Shown: positions 8,618 to 17,355, numbered from the stretch's first letter. The stretch: 64,000 nt of DNA from HGM13233 sp900762805 (GCA_937993755.1 CALKMA010000006.1:1-64000); one strand, 5' to 3'. The notes: generated from the sequence alone by a model not told the origin. Translations and numbers: made by a program.

Positions 8618-8632
8618 TTAGGAGAATAACAA

Positions 8633-9178
8633 ATGTCGAGAATTGGTAGAAAACCGATCGTTATTCCCACTGGTGTTGAGGTCAAGCAGGACGGCCACAC
8701 CCTTACGGTCAAGGGACCCAAGGGCGAGCTGACCCAGACCTTCAGCCCGAAGGTGAATATCAGCGTGGAGGGTGCCGAGATCGTCGTCACCCGCCCGTCC
8801 GAGGATAAGGAATACCGTTCGCTTCACGGCCTGACGCGAACCCTTATCCACAACATGGTCGTTGGCGTGACCGATGGCTTCAAGAAGGAGCTGGATGTTG
8901 TCGGCGTGGGCTATCGTGCCCAGAAGGCCGGCAAGACCACCACCCTCAACCTCGGCTTCTCGCACCCGGTCGAGCTTACCGACAGCGATGATATCACCAT
9001 CGAGGTGCCGGGCCCGAACAAGCTCGTCATCCATGGCATCAACAAGCAGCAGGTCGGCCAGTTTGCGGCCGACGTCCGCAAAATCAGACCGCCTGAGCCT
9101 TACAAGGGCAAGGGCATCCGCTACACCGGTGAATTTGTCGCCCACAAGGAAGGCAAAGCCGGCAAGTCGTCTAAGTAA
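8633..9178 (+). CDS. rplF: 50S ribosomal protein L6
   Basis: L6, 181 residues, with two related domains. It starts MSRIGRKPI, and the C-terminal signature PEPYKGKGIRYTGEFV is intact. It sits near the factor-binding site of the 50S subunit. Confidence 0.98.
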   Translation: MSRIGRKPIVIPTGVEVKQDGHTLTVKGPKGELTQTFSPKVNISVEGAEIVVTRPSEDKEYRSLHGLTRTLIHNMVVGVTDGFKKELDVVGVGYRAQKAGKTTTLNLGFSHPVELTDSDDITIEVPGPNKLVIHGINKQQVGQFAADVRKIRPPEPYKGKGIRYTGEFVAHKEGKAGKSSK

Positions 9179-9193
9179 GGGGAGTGAACGCAG

Positions 9194-9553
9194 ATGATTA
9201 AAATTCAGGACAGCAATAAAATGCGCCTTAAAAGGCATGCGCGCGTCCGTGGGAAGATCAGCGGTACGGCTGAGTGCCCCCGTCTGTGCGTTTATCGCTC
9301 CACCAAGCACATCTACGCCCAGATCATTGACGATGTCAAGTGCGTGACGCTGGCCAGTGCCTCGTCGCTCGAAAAGGGCTTTGAGGGCGTCGGCGGCAAC
9401 GTTGAGGCAGCCGAAAAGGTCGGCAAGGCCATCGCGGAGAAGGCTCTCAAGGCCGGCATCGAGGTGGTCGTGTTTGACCGCGGCGGCTATCTGTATCATG
9501 GTCGTGTCAAAGCACTCGCAGACGGCGCTCGCGCCGGCGGCCTGAAATTTTAA
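9194..9553 (+). CDS. rplR: 50S ribosomal protein L18
   Basis: L18, 119 residues, a 5S rRNA-binding protein. The basic N-terminus KMRLKRHARVRGKISGT and the C-terminal FDRGGYLYHGRVKALADGAR are typical. A GGGGAGTGAACGCAG stretch provides the ribosome site. Confidence 0.97.
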   Translation: MIKIQDSNKMRLKRHARVRGKISGTAECPRLCVYRSTKHIYAQIIDDVKCVTLASASSLEKGFEGVGGNVEAAEKVGKAIAEKALKAGIEVVVFDRGGYLYHGRVKALADGARAGGLKF

Positions 9554-9568
9554 GGGGAGGATACCAAT

Positions 9569-10069
9569 ATGCAGAGAAATGATGCTGCGACTCTCGACCT
9601 TAAAGAGAAGGTCGTAACGATCAACCGCGTGTCCAAGACCGTCAAGGGCGGCCGCGTTTCCAAGTTCGCGGTGCTGGTCGTTGTCGGCGATGGCAAAGGC
9701 CGCGTGGGTGTTGGCCACGGCAAGGCCTCTGAGGTGCCCGACGCCATCCGCAAGGGGCTGGAGGATGCCAAGAAGAATATGCTGAGCGTCGAGATCAAGG
9801 GCACCACGGTGCCGCATGAGGTCATCGGCAAGTTCGGCGCAGGCTCGGTCCTTATCAAGCCGGCCGCCCCCGGTACCGGCATCATCGCCGGCGGCGCCGT
9901 CCGCGCCGTCATGGAAGCTGCCGGCATCACCGATGTCCGCGCCAAGTCGCTCCGCTCGAACAATCCCAATAACGTGGTGTACGCCACCATCGAGGGGCTG
10001 AAGCAGATGCGCAACGTTGAGGCTGTTGCCAAACGTCGCGGCAAGGCTCCCGAAGAAATCTTAGGTTAA
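9569..10069 (+). CDS. rpsE: 30S ribosomal protein S5
   Basis: S5, 166 residues. The double-stranded RNA-binding-like domain contains KTVKGGRVSKFAVLVVVGD and GKGRVGVGHGKA. The C-terminal domain has AGITDVRAKSLRSNNPNNVV. S5 contributes to decoding accuracy and the mRNA entry tunnel. Confidence 0.98.
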   Translation: MQRNDAATLDLKEKVVTINRVSKTVKGGRVSKFAVLVVVGDGKGRVGVGHGKASEVPDAIRKGLEDAKKNMLSVEIKGTTVPHEVIGKFGAGSVLIKPAAPGTGIIAGGAVRAVMEAAGITDVRAKSLRSNNPNNVVYATIEGLKQMRNVEAVAKRRGKAPEEILG

Positions 10070-10083
10070 GGAGGGGCATTTCA

Positions 10084-10566
10084 ATGGCTGAAGAGATCAA
10101 AACCAACGAAGCAGTTGCCGAAGAGGCCGCCCCGAAGAAGGCCGTCCGCAAGCCGGCTGCCAGGAAGGCAGAGAGCGAAGCGGCCGAAAAGAAGGCTGCC
10201 CCCAAAAAGACGGCCAAGAAGGCTGAGGGAGAGGCCGCCGAGAAGAAGGCTGCCCCCAAAAAGACAGCCATGAAGGCTGAGGGAGAGGCCGCTGAGAAGA
10301 AGGCTGCTCCCAAAAAGACCGCCGCCAAGAAGGCTGAGGCTCCTGTCGAGGAGGTCAAGCCGGAGACCAAGCCGGTGAAAAAGGCCGAGGCCATGCTGAC
10401 CATCCGCCTGACCCGCGGCTTCTCCCACAGGCTCGACAACCAGATCGCCACGGCGAAGTCCATGGGTCTTCGCAAGGTCGGCGATGTGGCGCATCAGCCG
10501 GACAATGCTGCGACCCAGGGCAAGATCAATGTGATCCGCCACATGGTCGAAGTCACCAAAGAATAA
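10084..10566 (+). CDS. rpmD: 50S ribosomal protein L30 with long Lys/Ala-rich N-terminal extension
   Basis: 160 residues, against about 60 for ordinary bacterial L30. The L30 domain is residues 104-160 (MLTIRLTRGF to the end, with IRHMVEVTKE). Residues 1-103 are low-complexity Lys/Ala/Glu/Pro sequence resembling histone H1-like or PAKK-type tails. They include three 18-residue tandem units, each beginning AAEKKAAPKKTA, at residues 33-50, 51-68 and 69-86 (DNA 10180-10341). The ATG at 10084 has AAGGAGGGGC upstream, whereas the internal ATG at 10393 has no good site, so the extension is probably translated. The tail is expected to be disordered and to bind nucleic acid; its function is unknown. 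Confidence 0.9.
   Translation: MAEEIKTNEAVAEEAAPKKAVRKPAARKAESEAAEKKAAPKKTAKKAEGEAAEKKAAPKKTAMKAEGEAAEKKAAPKKTAAKKAEAPVEEVKPETKPVKKAEAMLTIRLTRGFSHRLDNQIATAKSMGLRKVGDVAHQPDNAATQGKINVIRHMVEVTKE
10180..10341 (+). repeat. three 54-bp in-frame repeats inside rpmD
   Basis: Three consecutive 54-bp units encode near-identical 18-residue blocks. Units differ by a few substitutions, mostly in the last third. The in-frame unit length means expansion or contraction would change the tail length without breaking the L30 domain. Confidence 0.85.
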
Positions 10567-10580
10567 GGAGGACGGTATCT

Positions 10581-11021
10581 ATGATGCTCCATGATTTGAA
10601 GCCGGCCGCCGGCGCCACGAAGGACGTCAAGCGCAAGGGGCGCGGCGCCGGTTCGGGCAACGGCAAGACCGCCGGTTACGGCCACAAGGGCCAGCTCGCC
10701 CGTTCGGGCCACAAGCCGGCCTACTTTGAAGGCGGCCAGATGCCGCTCGTCCGTCGTCTGCCCAAGCGCGGCTTTACCAACATTTTCGGTAAGCAGTACG
10801 CTGTCATCAATGTCGGCGATCTCGAAAAGAAATTCGAGAGCGGCGCTGTTGTCGATACCGAGGCTGTTATCGCCAGCGGCCTGATCAAGAAGCCGCTCAG
10901 CGGCATCAAGGTGCTTGGCAGCGGCGAGCTGACCAAGTCCCTGACCGTGAAACTTGCCGCTTTTTCGAAGAGCGCACAGGAAAAGATCGAAAAGGCAGGC
11001 GGAAAGGCCGAGGTGATCTGA
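10581..11021 (+). CDS. rplO: 50S ribosomal protein L15
   Basis: L15, 146 residues. MMLHDLKPAAGA fits the usual MKLHDLKPA start; the glycine-rich segment KGRGAGSGNGKTAGYGHKGQ and the C-terminal LTVKLAAFSKSAQEKIEKAGG are family features. Its last codons, GAGGTGAT, form the ribosome site of secY. Confidence 0.97.
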   Translation: MMLHDLKPAAGATKDVKRKGRGAGSGNGKTAGYGHKGQLARSGHKPAYFEGGQMPLVRRLPKRGFTNIFGKQYAVINVGDLEKKFESGAVVDTEAVIASGLIKKPLSGIKVLGSGELTKSLTVKLAAFSKSAQEKIEKAGGKAEVI

Positions 11022-11022
11022 G

Positions 11023-12333
11023 GTGTTCCAAACCTTTGCCAACGCATGGAAGATCGAGGATCTGCGCAAGAAGATACTCTTTACGCTGATGATCCTGCTG
11101 ATTTTCCGTCTGGGAGCCGCGATCGTTGTTCCGTTTGTCGATGCAAAGGTGTTCCAGGAAGCCATGACCTCGTCTGAGGGTACCATCACCGGTGTTCTCA
11201 ATATGATGACCGGCGGCAGCTTCTCGCAGGCTACGCTGTTTGCGCTTTCGGTAACGCCGTATATCAACGCTTCGATCATCATCAATCTGCTTCAGGTCGT
11301 CATCCCGTCCCTTGAGCGTCTGGCGCGCGAGGGAGAGGAGGGCCAGAAGAAGATCAACCGCATCACCCGCTATGCCGCGATCGGCTTGTCGGTCGCGCTG
11401 GCCGTGATTTACTACTTCCTCATCAAGAGGTACAATGCCCTTCTCTACACCAAGGGCTTTGCCGGCGTCTTTACGGCCATTGTCATCATCCTCGCCTACA
11501 CAGCCGGTGCCATGCTGCTGATGTGGCTGGGTGAGCAGATCGACAGCAACGGCATCGGCAACGGCCTCTCGCTGCTCATCTTTACGGGTATCATCTCCAA
11601 TCTGCCGACAGCAGCCGCCCAGATCATCACCTATCTGCAGCTGGCCGGCGGCCATATCGAGGGCGAGGCTGCAAGGCCGAGCTTCTATGTGCTGGTGCCG
11701 CTCATTCTGGTGCTGTTTGCGGCCATGTTCGTGGCGGTCGTGTTTATGAACGCCGCCGAACGCCGCATCCCCATCCAGTATGCCAAGCGTGTCGTCGGCC
11801 GCAAGATGTACGGCGGCCAGAGCACCTACTTCCCGATCCGGGTTTCGCTGACCGGCGTCCTGCCTGTCATTTTCGCCTCGGCCATCCTGTCGGTGCCCGG
11901 CACCATCAAGGATTTCTTCGGGATCACCGGCACCTGGGGCACCATCCTCAGCTGGTTCACACCGTCACATTTCGGCTATGCCGTCATCTACGCGCTGCTG
12001 ATCATCGGCTTCAACTACTTCTATGTGTCGATCCAGTATGACCCGGAGAAGATCGCCAATGATCTGCGCAAGAACAGCGGCGGCATTCCGGGCATCCGCC
12101 CCGGCGCCCCGACGGCTGATTTCCTCAAGAAGTCTCTCAACAGGGTCACCTTTATCGGCGCGGCTTTCTTGGTCATCGTCGCCATCCTGCCGATCATCAT
12201 CACCATCACCACCGGCATCAACATCTCGCTCGGCGGTACTTCTATTCTGATCGTCGTGGGTGTGGCGCTTGAGATCCAGCAGACGCTCGACAGCTACATG
12301 CTGATGCGCCATCACAAGGGCTTCCTTGATTAA
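11023..12333 (+). CDS. secY: preprotein translocase subunit SecY
   Basis: Membrane channel of the Sec translocon, 436 residues, with about ten hydrophobic segments. It contains the plug-region SVTPYINASIIINLLQ and the cytoplasmic loop residues AERRIPIQYAKRVVGRKMYGGQ. The start is GTG at 11023, placed by GAGGTGAT at the end of rplO and by the family opening FQTFANAWKI. Position in the spc operon is standard. The GTG start may tune its level relative to the ribosomal proteins. Confidence 0.97.
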   Translation: MFQTFANAWKIEDLRKKILFTLMILLIFRLGAAIVVPFVDAKVFQEAMTSSEGTITGVLNMMTGGSFSQATLFALSVTPYINASIIINLLQVVIPSLERLAREGEEGQKKINRITRYAAIGLSVALAVIYYFLIKRYNALLYTKGFAGVFTAIVIILAYTAGAMLLMWLGEQIDSNGIGNGLSLLIFTGIISNLPTAAAQIITYLQLAGGHIEGEAARPSFYVLVPLILVLFAAMFVAVVFMNAAERRIPIQYAKRVVGRKMYGGQSTYFPIRVSLTGVLPVIFASAILSVPGTIKDFFGITGTWGTILSWFTPSHFGYAVIYALLIIGFNYFYVSIQYDPEKIANDLRKNSGGIPGIRPGAPTADFLKKSLNRVTFIGAAFLVIVAILPIIITITTGINISLGGTSILIVVGVALEIQQTLDSYMLMRHHKGFLD

Positions 12334-12345
12334 GAGAGCGAAGCT

Positions 12346-12978
12346 ATGAATCTTATCTTTTTGGGTGCGCCCGGCGCGGGCAAGGGTACGCAGGCCGAGA
12401 TCGTTTCCCGCAGGCTCTCGGTGCCTATCATCAGCACCGGCAACATCCTGCGCGAGGCCATCAGGGCCGGCACCGAGCTGGGTCTCAAAGCCAAGAGCTT
12501 TATCGACGCGGGCGACCTTGTGCCCGACGACATCATTATCGGCATCGTGTCCGAGCGGTTGGCGCAGCCCGACTGCGCCGCCGGCTTTATCCTCGACGGC
12601 GTGCCCCGCACGCTGCCGCAGGCCGAGGCTCTCGCCTCGCTCGGCATTGCCATCGACTTCGTGATCGAGATCGACGTTCCCGACGACGAGATCGTCAGGC
12701 GTCTGGGCGGGCGCCGCGTTTGTTCCGAATGCGGGACGCCCTTCCACACAGAGGCCAAGCCGCCGGTCAATGAGGGCGTCTGCGACGTCTGCGGCGGTTC
12801 CCTTGTGGAGCGCGCCGACGACGCGCCGGAGACGGTGAAGAACCGCCTGAGCGTCTATCACAGGATGACCGAACCGCTCATCGACTATTATGAGAGGCTC
12901 GGAAAGCTGAGGCGGATCAAGGGCGCCGGCGACGTGCGGGAGATCACCCGCAGCGTACTGGCCGCGATCGAGGCGTAA
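12346..12978 (+). CDS. adk: adenylate kinase
   Basis: AMP kinase, 210 residues, long-LID form. P-loop GAPGAGKGTQA near the N-terminus; FILDGVPRT as the NMP-binding signature. The LID has four cysteines (CSEC, then CDVC), so it should bind a structural zinc, as in Gram-positive enzymes. It lies 12 bp after secY. Confidence 0.97.
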   Translation: MNLIFLGAPGAGKGTQAEIVSRRLSVPIISTGNILREAIRAGTELGLKAKSFIDAGDLVPDDIIIGIVSERLAQPDCAAGFILDGVPRTLPQAEALASLGIAIDFVIEIDVPDDEIVRRLGGRRVCSECGTPFHTEAKPPVNEGVCDVCGGSLVERADDAPETVKNRLSVYHRMTEPLIDYYERLGKLRRIKGAGDVREITRSVLAAIEA

Positions 12979-12980
12979 AG

Positions 12981-13739
12981 ATGATCGAGCTCAAAACAGC
13001 TAAAGAAATCGAATTGCTCAAGATTGCCGGAGCCATCAGCGCGGGCGCGCTGATGGCCGCCGGCCGGGCGGTCAAGGTCGGCGCGACAACAGCCGACGTC
13101 GATAAGGCCGCTTACGACTATATCCTGGCCCATGGCGGAAAACCCAACTTCCTGCATTACGGCGGTTTTCCGGCAACGGCCTGCGTGTCGGTGAATAACG
13201 AGATCATTCACGGTATTCCCGGCCCGCGGGTGATCCGCGAGGGCGATATCGTCAGCGTGGACGTCGGGGCTTCCTATAAAGGCTTCAACGGCGACAACGC
13301 CGCCACCTTCGCTGCCGGAACGGTGAGCGAGGAGGCCCGCCGCCTGATGGAGGTCACGCGGGAGGCGTTGGCGCGCGGCATTGCCGCGGCCGTCGCGGGC
13401 AACAGGATAGGGGACATCGGCCACGCGGTGCAGACCTATGTGGAGCAGAATGGCTGCTCGGTAGTGCGTGAATATGTCGGCCACGGTGTGGGCCGCGCAC
13501 TGCACGAGGACCCGGAGGTGCCGAATTTCGGCCGCGCCGGGCACGGCCCGCGGCTTGTTCCGGGTATGGTCATTGCCATCGAGCCGATGGTGAACGCGGG
13601 TGGATACGAATGTGAGGTTCTGCCCAATGAATGGACGGTCGTGACCTGCGACGGCAGCCTTTCAGCCCATTTTGAAAATACGGTGCTGATCACGAAGGGC
13701 GAGCCTGTCATACTCACGGCGGTTTCGGAGGACGAATGA
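12981..13739 (+). CDS. map: methionine aminopeptidase, type I
   Basis: Removes the N-terminal Met from nascent proteins; 252 residues. All five metal ligands are visible in context: the two Asp in VDVGASYKGFNGDNA, His in EYVGHGVGRALHE, Glu in MVIAIEPMVN and the last Glu in SAHFENTVLIT. No N-terminal zinc-finger extension. Starts two bases after adk. Confidence 0.97.
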   Translation: MIELKTAKEIELLKIAGAISAGALMAAGRAVKVGATTADVDKAAYDYILAHGGKPNFLHYGGFPATACVSVNNEIIHGIPGPRVIREGDIVSVDVGASYKGFNGDNAATFAAGTVSEEARRLMEVTREALARGIAAAVAGNRIGDIGHAVQTYVEQNGCSVVREYVGHGVGRALHEDPEVPNFGRAGHGPRLVPGMVIAIEPMVNAGGYECEVLPNEWTVVTCDGSLSAHFENTVLITKGEPVILTAVSEDE

Positions 13740-13999
13740 ACGAATTTACGACAGGGCGCGCCGTACTTTCCAAGGCCGGTCACGACAAGAACCGCTTCTT
13801 TGCCGTGGTCGGGACCGATGGCGACTATGTCCTGATCGCAGATGGTCATGAGCGCAAAATAGAGTCTCCCAAACGGAAAAACGCAAAACACCTTCAGCTG
13901 ACGAATATTTATTTCACAGCCGAGGAAATGCAGGCCAACGGGCGGCTCAAACGGGCGATCAAGCAGCGTTTCACGGTAACGTTCACAAAGGAGGATTGA
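13736..13999 (+). CDS. KOW-domain RNA-binding protein (L14e/L6e/L27e-like)
   Basis: 87 residues. The first half, TTGRAVLSKAGHDKNRFFAVVGTDG, has the KOW-like pattern shared with archaeal and eukaryotic L14e-type proteins; the rest is basic. It overlaps map by four bases (ATGA) and immediately precedes infA. The same placement is known in many Clostridia, where the protein is uncharacterised. Binding to rRNA or mRNA is a reasonable inference; a role as a ribosomal protein has not been shown as far as I know. Confidence 0.8.
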   Translation: MNEFTTGRAVLSKAGHDKNRFFAVVGTDGDYVLIADGHERKIESPKRKNAKHLQLTNIYFTAEEMQANGRLKRAIKQRFTVTFTKED

Positions 14000-14001
14000 A
14001 T

Positions 14002-14220
14002 TTGGCAAAGGAAGATATGTTAGAGGTTGAGGGCGTCGTCAGAGAAGTGCTTCCCAACGCGACTTTTCTGGTCGAGCTTCAGAACAAGCATCAGATTATT
14101 GCTCACATCTCCGGCAAGCTGCGCATGAACTACATCCGCATCCTGGTCGGCGACAGGGTAACGGTCGAGATGTCCCCCTACGATCTAACCAAAGGCAGAA
14201 TTACTTGGCGCTCGAAATAG
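14002..14220 (+). CDS. infA: translation initiation factor IF-1
   Basis: IF-1, 72 residues, the exact family length. It reads (M)AKEDMLEVEGVV and has the OB-fold signature HISGKLRMNYIRILVGDRV. The start is TTG at 14002, with AAAGGAGG at 13987-13994 seven bases upstream. An earlier TTG at 13996 in the same frame is too close to that site. A rare start codon on IF-1 may help keep its level low. Confidence 0.96.
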   Translation: MAKEDMLEVEGVVREVLPNATFLVELQNKHQIIAHISGKLRMNYIRILVGDRVTVEMSPYDLTKGRITWRSK

Positions 14221-14241
14221 CGCCCACTTAGGAGGTACAAC

Positions 14242-14355
14242 ATGAAGGTCAGGCCTTCCGTAAAACCGATGTGTGAGAAGTGCAAGGTCATCAAGCGCCA
14301 TGGCCGCGTGATGGTCATCTGCACCAATCCGAGACACAAACAGCGTCAGGGCTGA
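14242..14355 (+). CDS. rpmJ: 50S ribosomal protein L36
   Basis: L36, 37 residues. MKVRPSVKPMCEKCKVIKRH shows the family start. Zinc ligands Cys11, Cys14, Cys27 and His32 are all present, so this is the zinc-binding form. A strong TTAGGAGG site precedes the ATG. It sits in its usual place between infA and rpsM. Confidence 0.97.
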   Translation: MKVRPSVKPMCEKCKVIKRHGRVMVICTNPRHKQRQG

Positions 14356-14379
14356 GCTCTGAAATTTTGGAGGTATACT

Positions 14380-14748
14380 ATGGCACGAATTGCCGGCATC
14401 GACCTGCCGAAGGATAAGCGGGTCGAAGCGGGACTTACCTATATCTACGGTATCGGTCCCAGCACTGCAAAGGTCATTCTTCGGGAGACCGGCGTCAACG
14501 CCGACACCCGCGTGAAGGATCTGAGCGATGACGACGTAGCAAAGCTGCGTGAATACATCGATCATCATCTGGTGGTCGAGGGCGACCTTAGGCGCAACGT
14601 ATCCCTTGATATCAAGCGTCTTGTTGAGATCCAGTGCTACCGTGGCGTGCGCCATCGCAAGGGTCTTCCCGTTCGCGGCCAGCGCACCAAGACGAATGCC
14701 CGTACCCGCAAGGGCCCGGCCCGCACGATAGCCAACAAGAAGAAGTAG
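14380..14748 (+). CDS. rpsM: 30S ribosomal protein S13
   Basis: S13, 122 residues. It starts MARIAGIDLPKDKRVE, has the helix-hairpin-helix segment TYIYGIGPSTAKVI, and ends with the basic tail RTKTNARTRKGPARTI that contacts P-site tRNA. First gene of the alpha-operon portion. Confidence 0.98.
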   Translation: MARIAGIDLPKDKRVEAGLTYIYGIGPSTAKVILRETGVNADTRVKDLSDDDVAKLREYIDHHLVVEGDLRRNVSLDIKRLVEIQCYRGVRHRKGLPVRGQRTKTNARTRKGPARTIANKKK

Positions 14749-14761
14749 AAAGGATAACAAA

Positions 14762-15169
14762 ATGGCGGGAAAAAACACCAAAAAGACTGCCGTTGTCACG
14801 CGCAAACGCCGTGAGCGCAAGAATATCGAGCGCGGCGCTGCGCACATCCAGGCATCGTTCAACAACACCATTGTTACCATCACCGATATCGACGGTAACG
14901 CTCTTTCGTGGGCCAGCGCCGGCGGACTGGGTTTCCGCGGCTCCCGCAAATCCACGCCGTATGCCGCTCAGCAGGCCGCCGAGGTCGCTGCCAAGGCTGC
15001 GATGGAGCACGGTCTCAAGACCGTTGAAGTTTACGTTAAGGGACCCGGTTCAGGCCGTGAAGCCGCCATCCGCTCGCTTCATGCCGCCGGCTTAGAGGTC
15101 AATATGATCAAGGACGTGACCCCTATCCCGCATAACGGCTGCCGCCCGCCCAAAAGGCGCCGCGTCTAA
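14762..15169 (+). CDS. rpsK: 30S ribosomal protein S11
   Basis: S11, 135 residues. The signature GSGREAAIRSLHAAGLEV and the C-terminal TPIPHNGCRPPKRRRV are intact. S11 forms part of the 30S platform near the mRNA exit. Confidence 0.98.
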   Translation: MAGKNTKKTAVVTRKRRERKNIERGAAHIQASFNNTIVTITDIDGNALSWASAGGLGFRGSRKSTPYAAQQAAEVAAKAAMEHGLKTVEVYVKGPGSGREAAIRSLHAAGLEVNMIKDVTPIPHNGCRPPKRRRV

Positions 15170-15187
15170 GATTGGAGGATACACGAT

Positions 15188-15808
15188 ATGGCAAGAGAAA
15201 CCGGAGCTGTGTGCAGATTCTGCCGCAGAGAAGGTCAGAAGCTTTTCCTGAAGGGCGATAAATGCTATTCCGGCAAGTGCCCCTACGAGCATCGTTCCTT
15301 TGCGCCCGGCCAGCACGGCAACGCGCGCAAGAAGAACTCGGAGTACGGCATCCAGCTGCGTGAAAAGCAGAAAGCCCGCCGCTACTACGGTGTGCTGGAG
15401 AGCCAGTTCAGAAAATATTATGAAATGGCTAACCGCAAGCAGGGCATCACCGGCGAAAACCTGCTTAGGATCCTTGAAAGCAGGATGGACAATGTCGTCT
15501 ATCGCGCTGGCTTTGCTAATTCCCGTGCCGAGGCCCGTCAGCTGGTCAACCACTGCCACTACCTCGTCAACGGCCAGAAGGTCAACATCCCGTCCTATCT
15601 CGTGAAGGCCGGCGATGTGATCTCGGTGAAATCGACCGACTGCGAAAAGATCAAGCAGGCCGTAGAGGCCAATTCGGCCCGTCCCAAGCCCCAGTGGCTG
15701 GATGTTGACACCAAGAATCTGACTGCCACGGTCAGCCATCTGCCCGAACGCTCTGAGATTGATTTCGAGGTTGCCGAGCACTTCATCGTTGAGCTCTACT
15801 CCAAATAA
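15188..15808 (+). CDS. rpsD: 30S ribosomal protein S4, zinc-finger form
   Basis: S4, 206 residues. The N-terminus has four cysteines (CRFC, then C and C in KCYSGKCPYE), the C-plus zinc-binding version. The S4 RNA-binding domain is marked by RMDNVVYRAGFANSRAEARQLVNHCHYLVNG. S4 starts 30S assembly. Confidence 0.97.
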   Translation: MARETGAVCRFCRREGQKLFLKGDKCYSGKCPYEHRSFAPGQHGNARKKNSEYGIQLREKQKARRYYGVLESQFRKYYEMANRKQGITGENLLRILESRMDNVVYRAGFANSRAEARQLVNHCHYLVNGQKVNIPSYLVKAGDVISVKSTDCEKIKQAVEANSARPKPQWLDVDTKNLTATVSHLPERSEIDFEVAEHFIVELYSK

Positions 15809-15890
15809 CCCCCATCTGCCGCCAAGGCAAATAGGTTATTGAGAATGCATATTTTGCGGCGTTTGCCGCCATTCAAATAGGAGGGTTCAA

Positions 15891-16844
15891 ATGTTTGAAA
15901 TTGAAAAGCCGAGAATCGAAACAGTCCAGATGACTCCCGACGGTGAATACGGCGTTTTTCAGATCGAGCCGCTCGCACGCGGCTTCGGCACCACCCTGGG
16001 CAACAGCCTGCGCCGTGTTCTGCTATCCTCCCTTCGCGGTTCCGCTGTGACCGCCATCAAGATCGACGGTGTTCTCCACGAATTTTCAACGGTCGAGGGC
16101 GTCAAGGAAGACGTTACCGAGATCGTGCTGAATATCAAGGGAATCATAGCCAAGCTGCACAGCACCGGCGCCAAGACCTACTATCTTGATATGGAAGGGC
16201 CCTGCGAAGTGACCGCCGCTGATATCAAGGCCGATGCCGAGCTTGAGATCCTCAATCCTGAGCTGCACATCGCCACCATCAGCAAGGGCGGAAGGCTTTC
16301 GATGGAGCTGATCTTTGACCACGGCTGTGGTTATGTCAGAAGCGAGCTCAACAAACAGAATCCTGCGCTTGCCGGGATCGGCATGATCCCTGTGGACAGC
16401 ATCTATACGCCGGTGCTTCGCGCCAACTACAAGGTTGAGCCGACCCGCGTGGGACAGTCCATTGATTACGACAGGCTCACCCTTGAGGTAAAGACCGACA
16501 GGTCGATCAACGCCAAGGAGGCTGTGTCGCAGGGCGCAAAGCTGCTGAGCGAGTATCTTAAACTGTTCGTGACCCTCAGCGAGGAAAGCGGCGAGACCGA
16601 GATCCTGGTTGAGAAAGATGAAAAATCCAAGGAGCGTATGCTCGAAATGTCTATCGAGGAGCTCGATCTCTCGGTGCGCAGCTTCAACTGCCTCAAGAGA
16701 GCCGGCATCAACACGGTGGACGACATCACAAACAAGTCAGAAGAAGAAATGATGAAGGTCAGAAACCTTGGCCGCAAGTCGCTTGAGGAGGTCATCCACA
16801 AGATCAACTCGCTGGGTCTGAGCCTTCGCTCTGACGAAGAATAA
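15891..16844 (+). CDS. rpoA: RNA polymerase alpha subunit
   Basis: Alpha subunit, 317 residues. The N-terminal dimerisation domain contains EPLARGFGTTLGNSLRRVLL; the C-terminal DNA-binding domain has SVRSFNCLKRAGINTV and KVRNLGRKSLEEV. An 82-bp gap before it, with a GGCGGCAAACGCCGC-type hairpin region, is the longest in this part of the operon. An AATAGGAGGG site precedes the ATG. Confidence 0.98.
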   Translation: MFEIEKPRIETVQMTPDGEYGVFQIEPLARGFGTTLGNSLRRVLLSSLRGSAVTAIKIDGVLHEFSTVEGVKEDVTEIVLNIKGIIAKLHSTGAKTYYLDMEGPCEVTAADIKADAELEILNPELHIATISKGGRLSMELIFDHGCGYVRSELNKQNPALAGIGMIPVDSIYTPVLRANYKVEPTRVGQSIDYDRLTLEVKTDRSINAKEAVSQGAKLLSEYLKLFVTLSEESGETEILVEKDEKSKERMLEMSIEELDLSVRSFNCLKRAGINTVDDITNKSEEEMMKVRNLGRKSLEEVIHKINSLGLSLRSDEE

Positions 16845-16859
16845 AAGGAGTAAACTGCT

Positions 16860-17201
16860 ATGCCGGGATCAAGAAAATTAGGCAGAGCCACTGATTGCCG
16901 CACCGCCATGCTGCGCGGCCTGGTCACCTACCTGCTCGACAAGGGCCGGATCGAGACCACCGTCGCCCGTGCCAAAGACGTGCGCTCGATGACTGAAAAA
17001 ATGATCACGCTCGGAAAAGAAGACAACCTCGCCAACAAGCGCCAGGTCATGTCCTATGTCACCGACGAAACGGTCGCCAAGAAGGTCTTTGATGAGATCG
17101 CCCCGAAATACGCCGATCGCAATGGCGGCTACACGAGGATCATCAGGACCGGCCCGCGCCGCGGCGACGCCGCCGAGATGGCCATCATCGAACTGGTGTA
17201 A
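16860..17201 (+). CDS. rplQ: 50S ribosomal protein L17
   Basis: L17, 113 residues. RKLGRATDCRTAMLRGLVT and the C-terminal GGYTRIIRTGPRRGDAAEMA are diagnostic. Last gene of the superoperon. In many Firmicutes the ecfA1-ecfA2-ecfT-truA genes follow; here a terminator and a repeat array follow instead. Confidence 0.98.
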   Translation: MPGSRKLGRATDCRTAMLRGLVTYLLDKGRIETTVARAKDVRSMTEKMITLGKEDNLANKRQVMSYVTDETVAKKVFDEIAPKYADRNGGYTRIIRTGPRRGDAAEMAIIELV

Positions 17202-17221
17202 GATCATTTTCAACTGCTGTT

Positions 17222-17252
17222 TAAGAGGGGACGTTCGTCCCCTCTTATTTTA
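17222..17252 (+). terminator. rho-independent terminator of the ribosomal superoperon
   Basis: An 11-bp perfect stem, TAAGAGGGGAC with its complement, around a GTTC loop is followed by ATTTTAG. It lies 20 bp after rplQ and is the only strong terminator seen between rpsJ and this point. Confidence 0.92.
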
Positions 17253-17355
17253 GAAATCAGGAGCCGCCGTCTGCGACGGCGCGCAGGCAGCCCTTTCGGC
17301 GCGGCGCGGATAAACCCCGCAAGAGAAGGGGCAGGCAAGGCAAGCAGCCGAAGGA

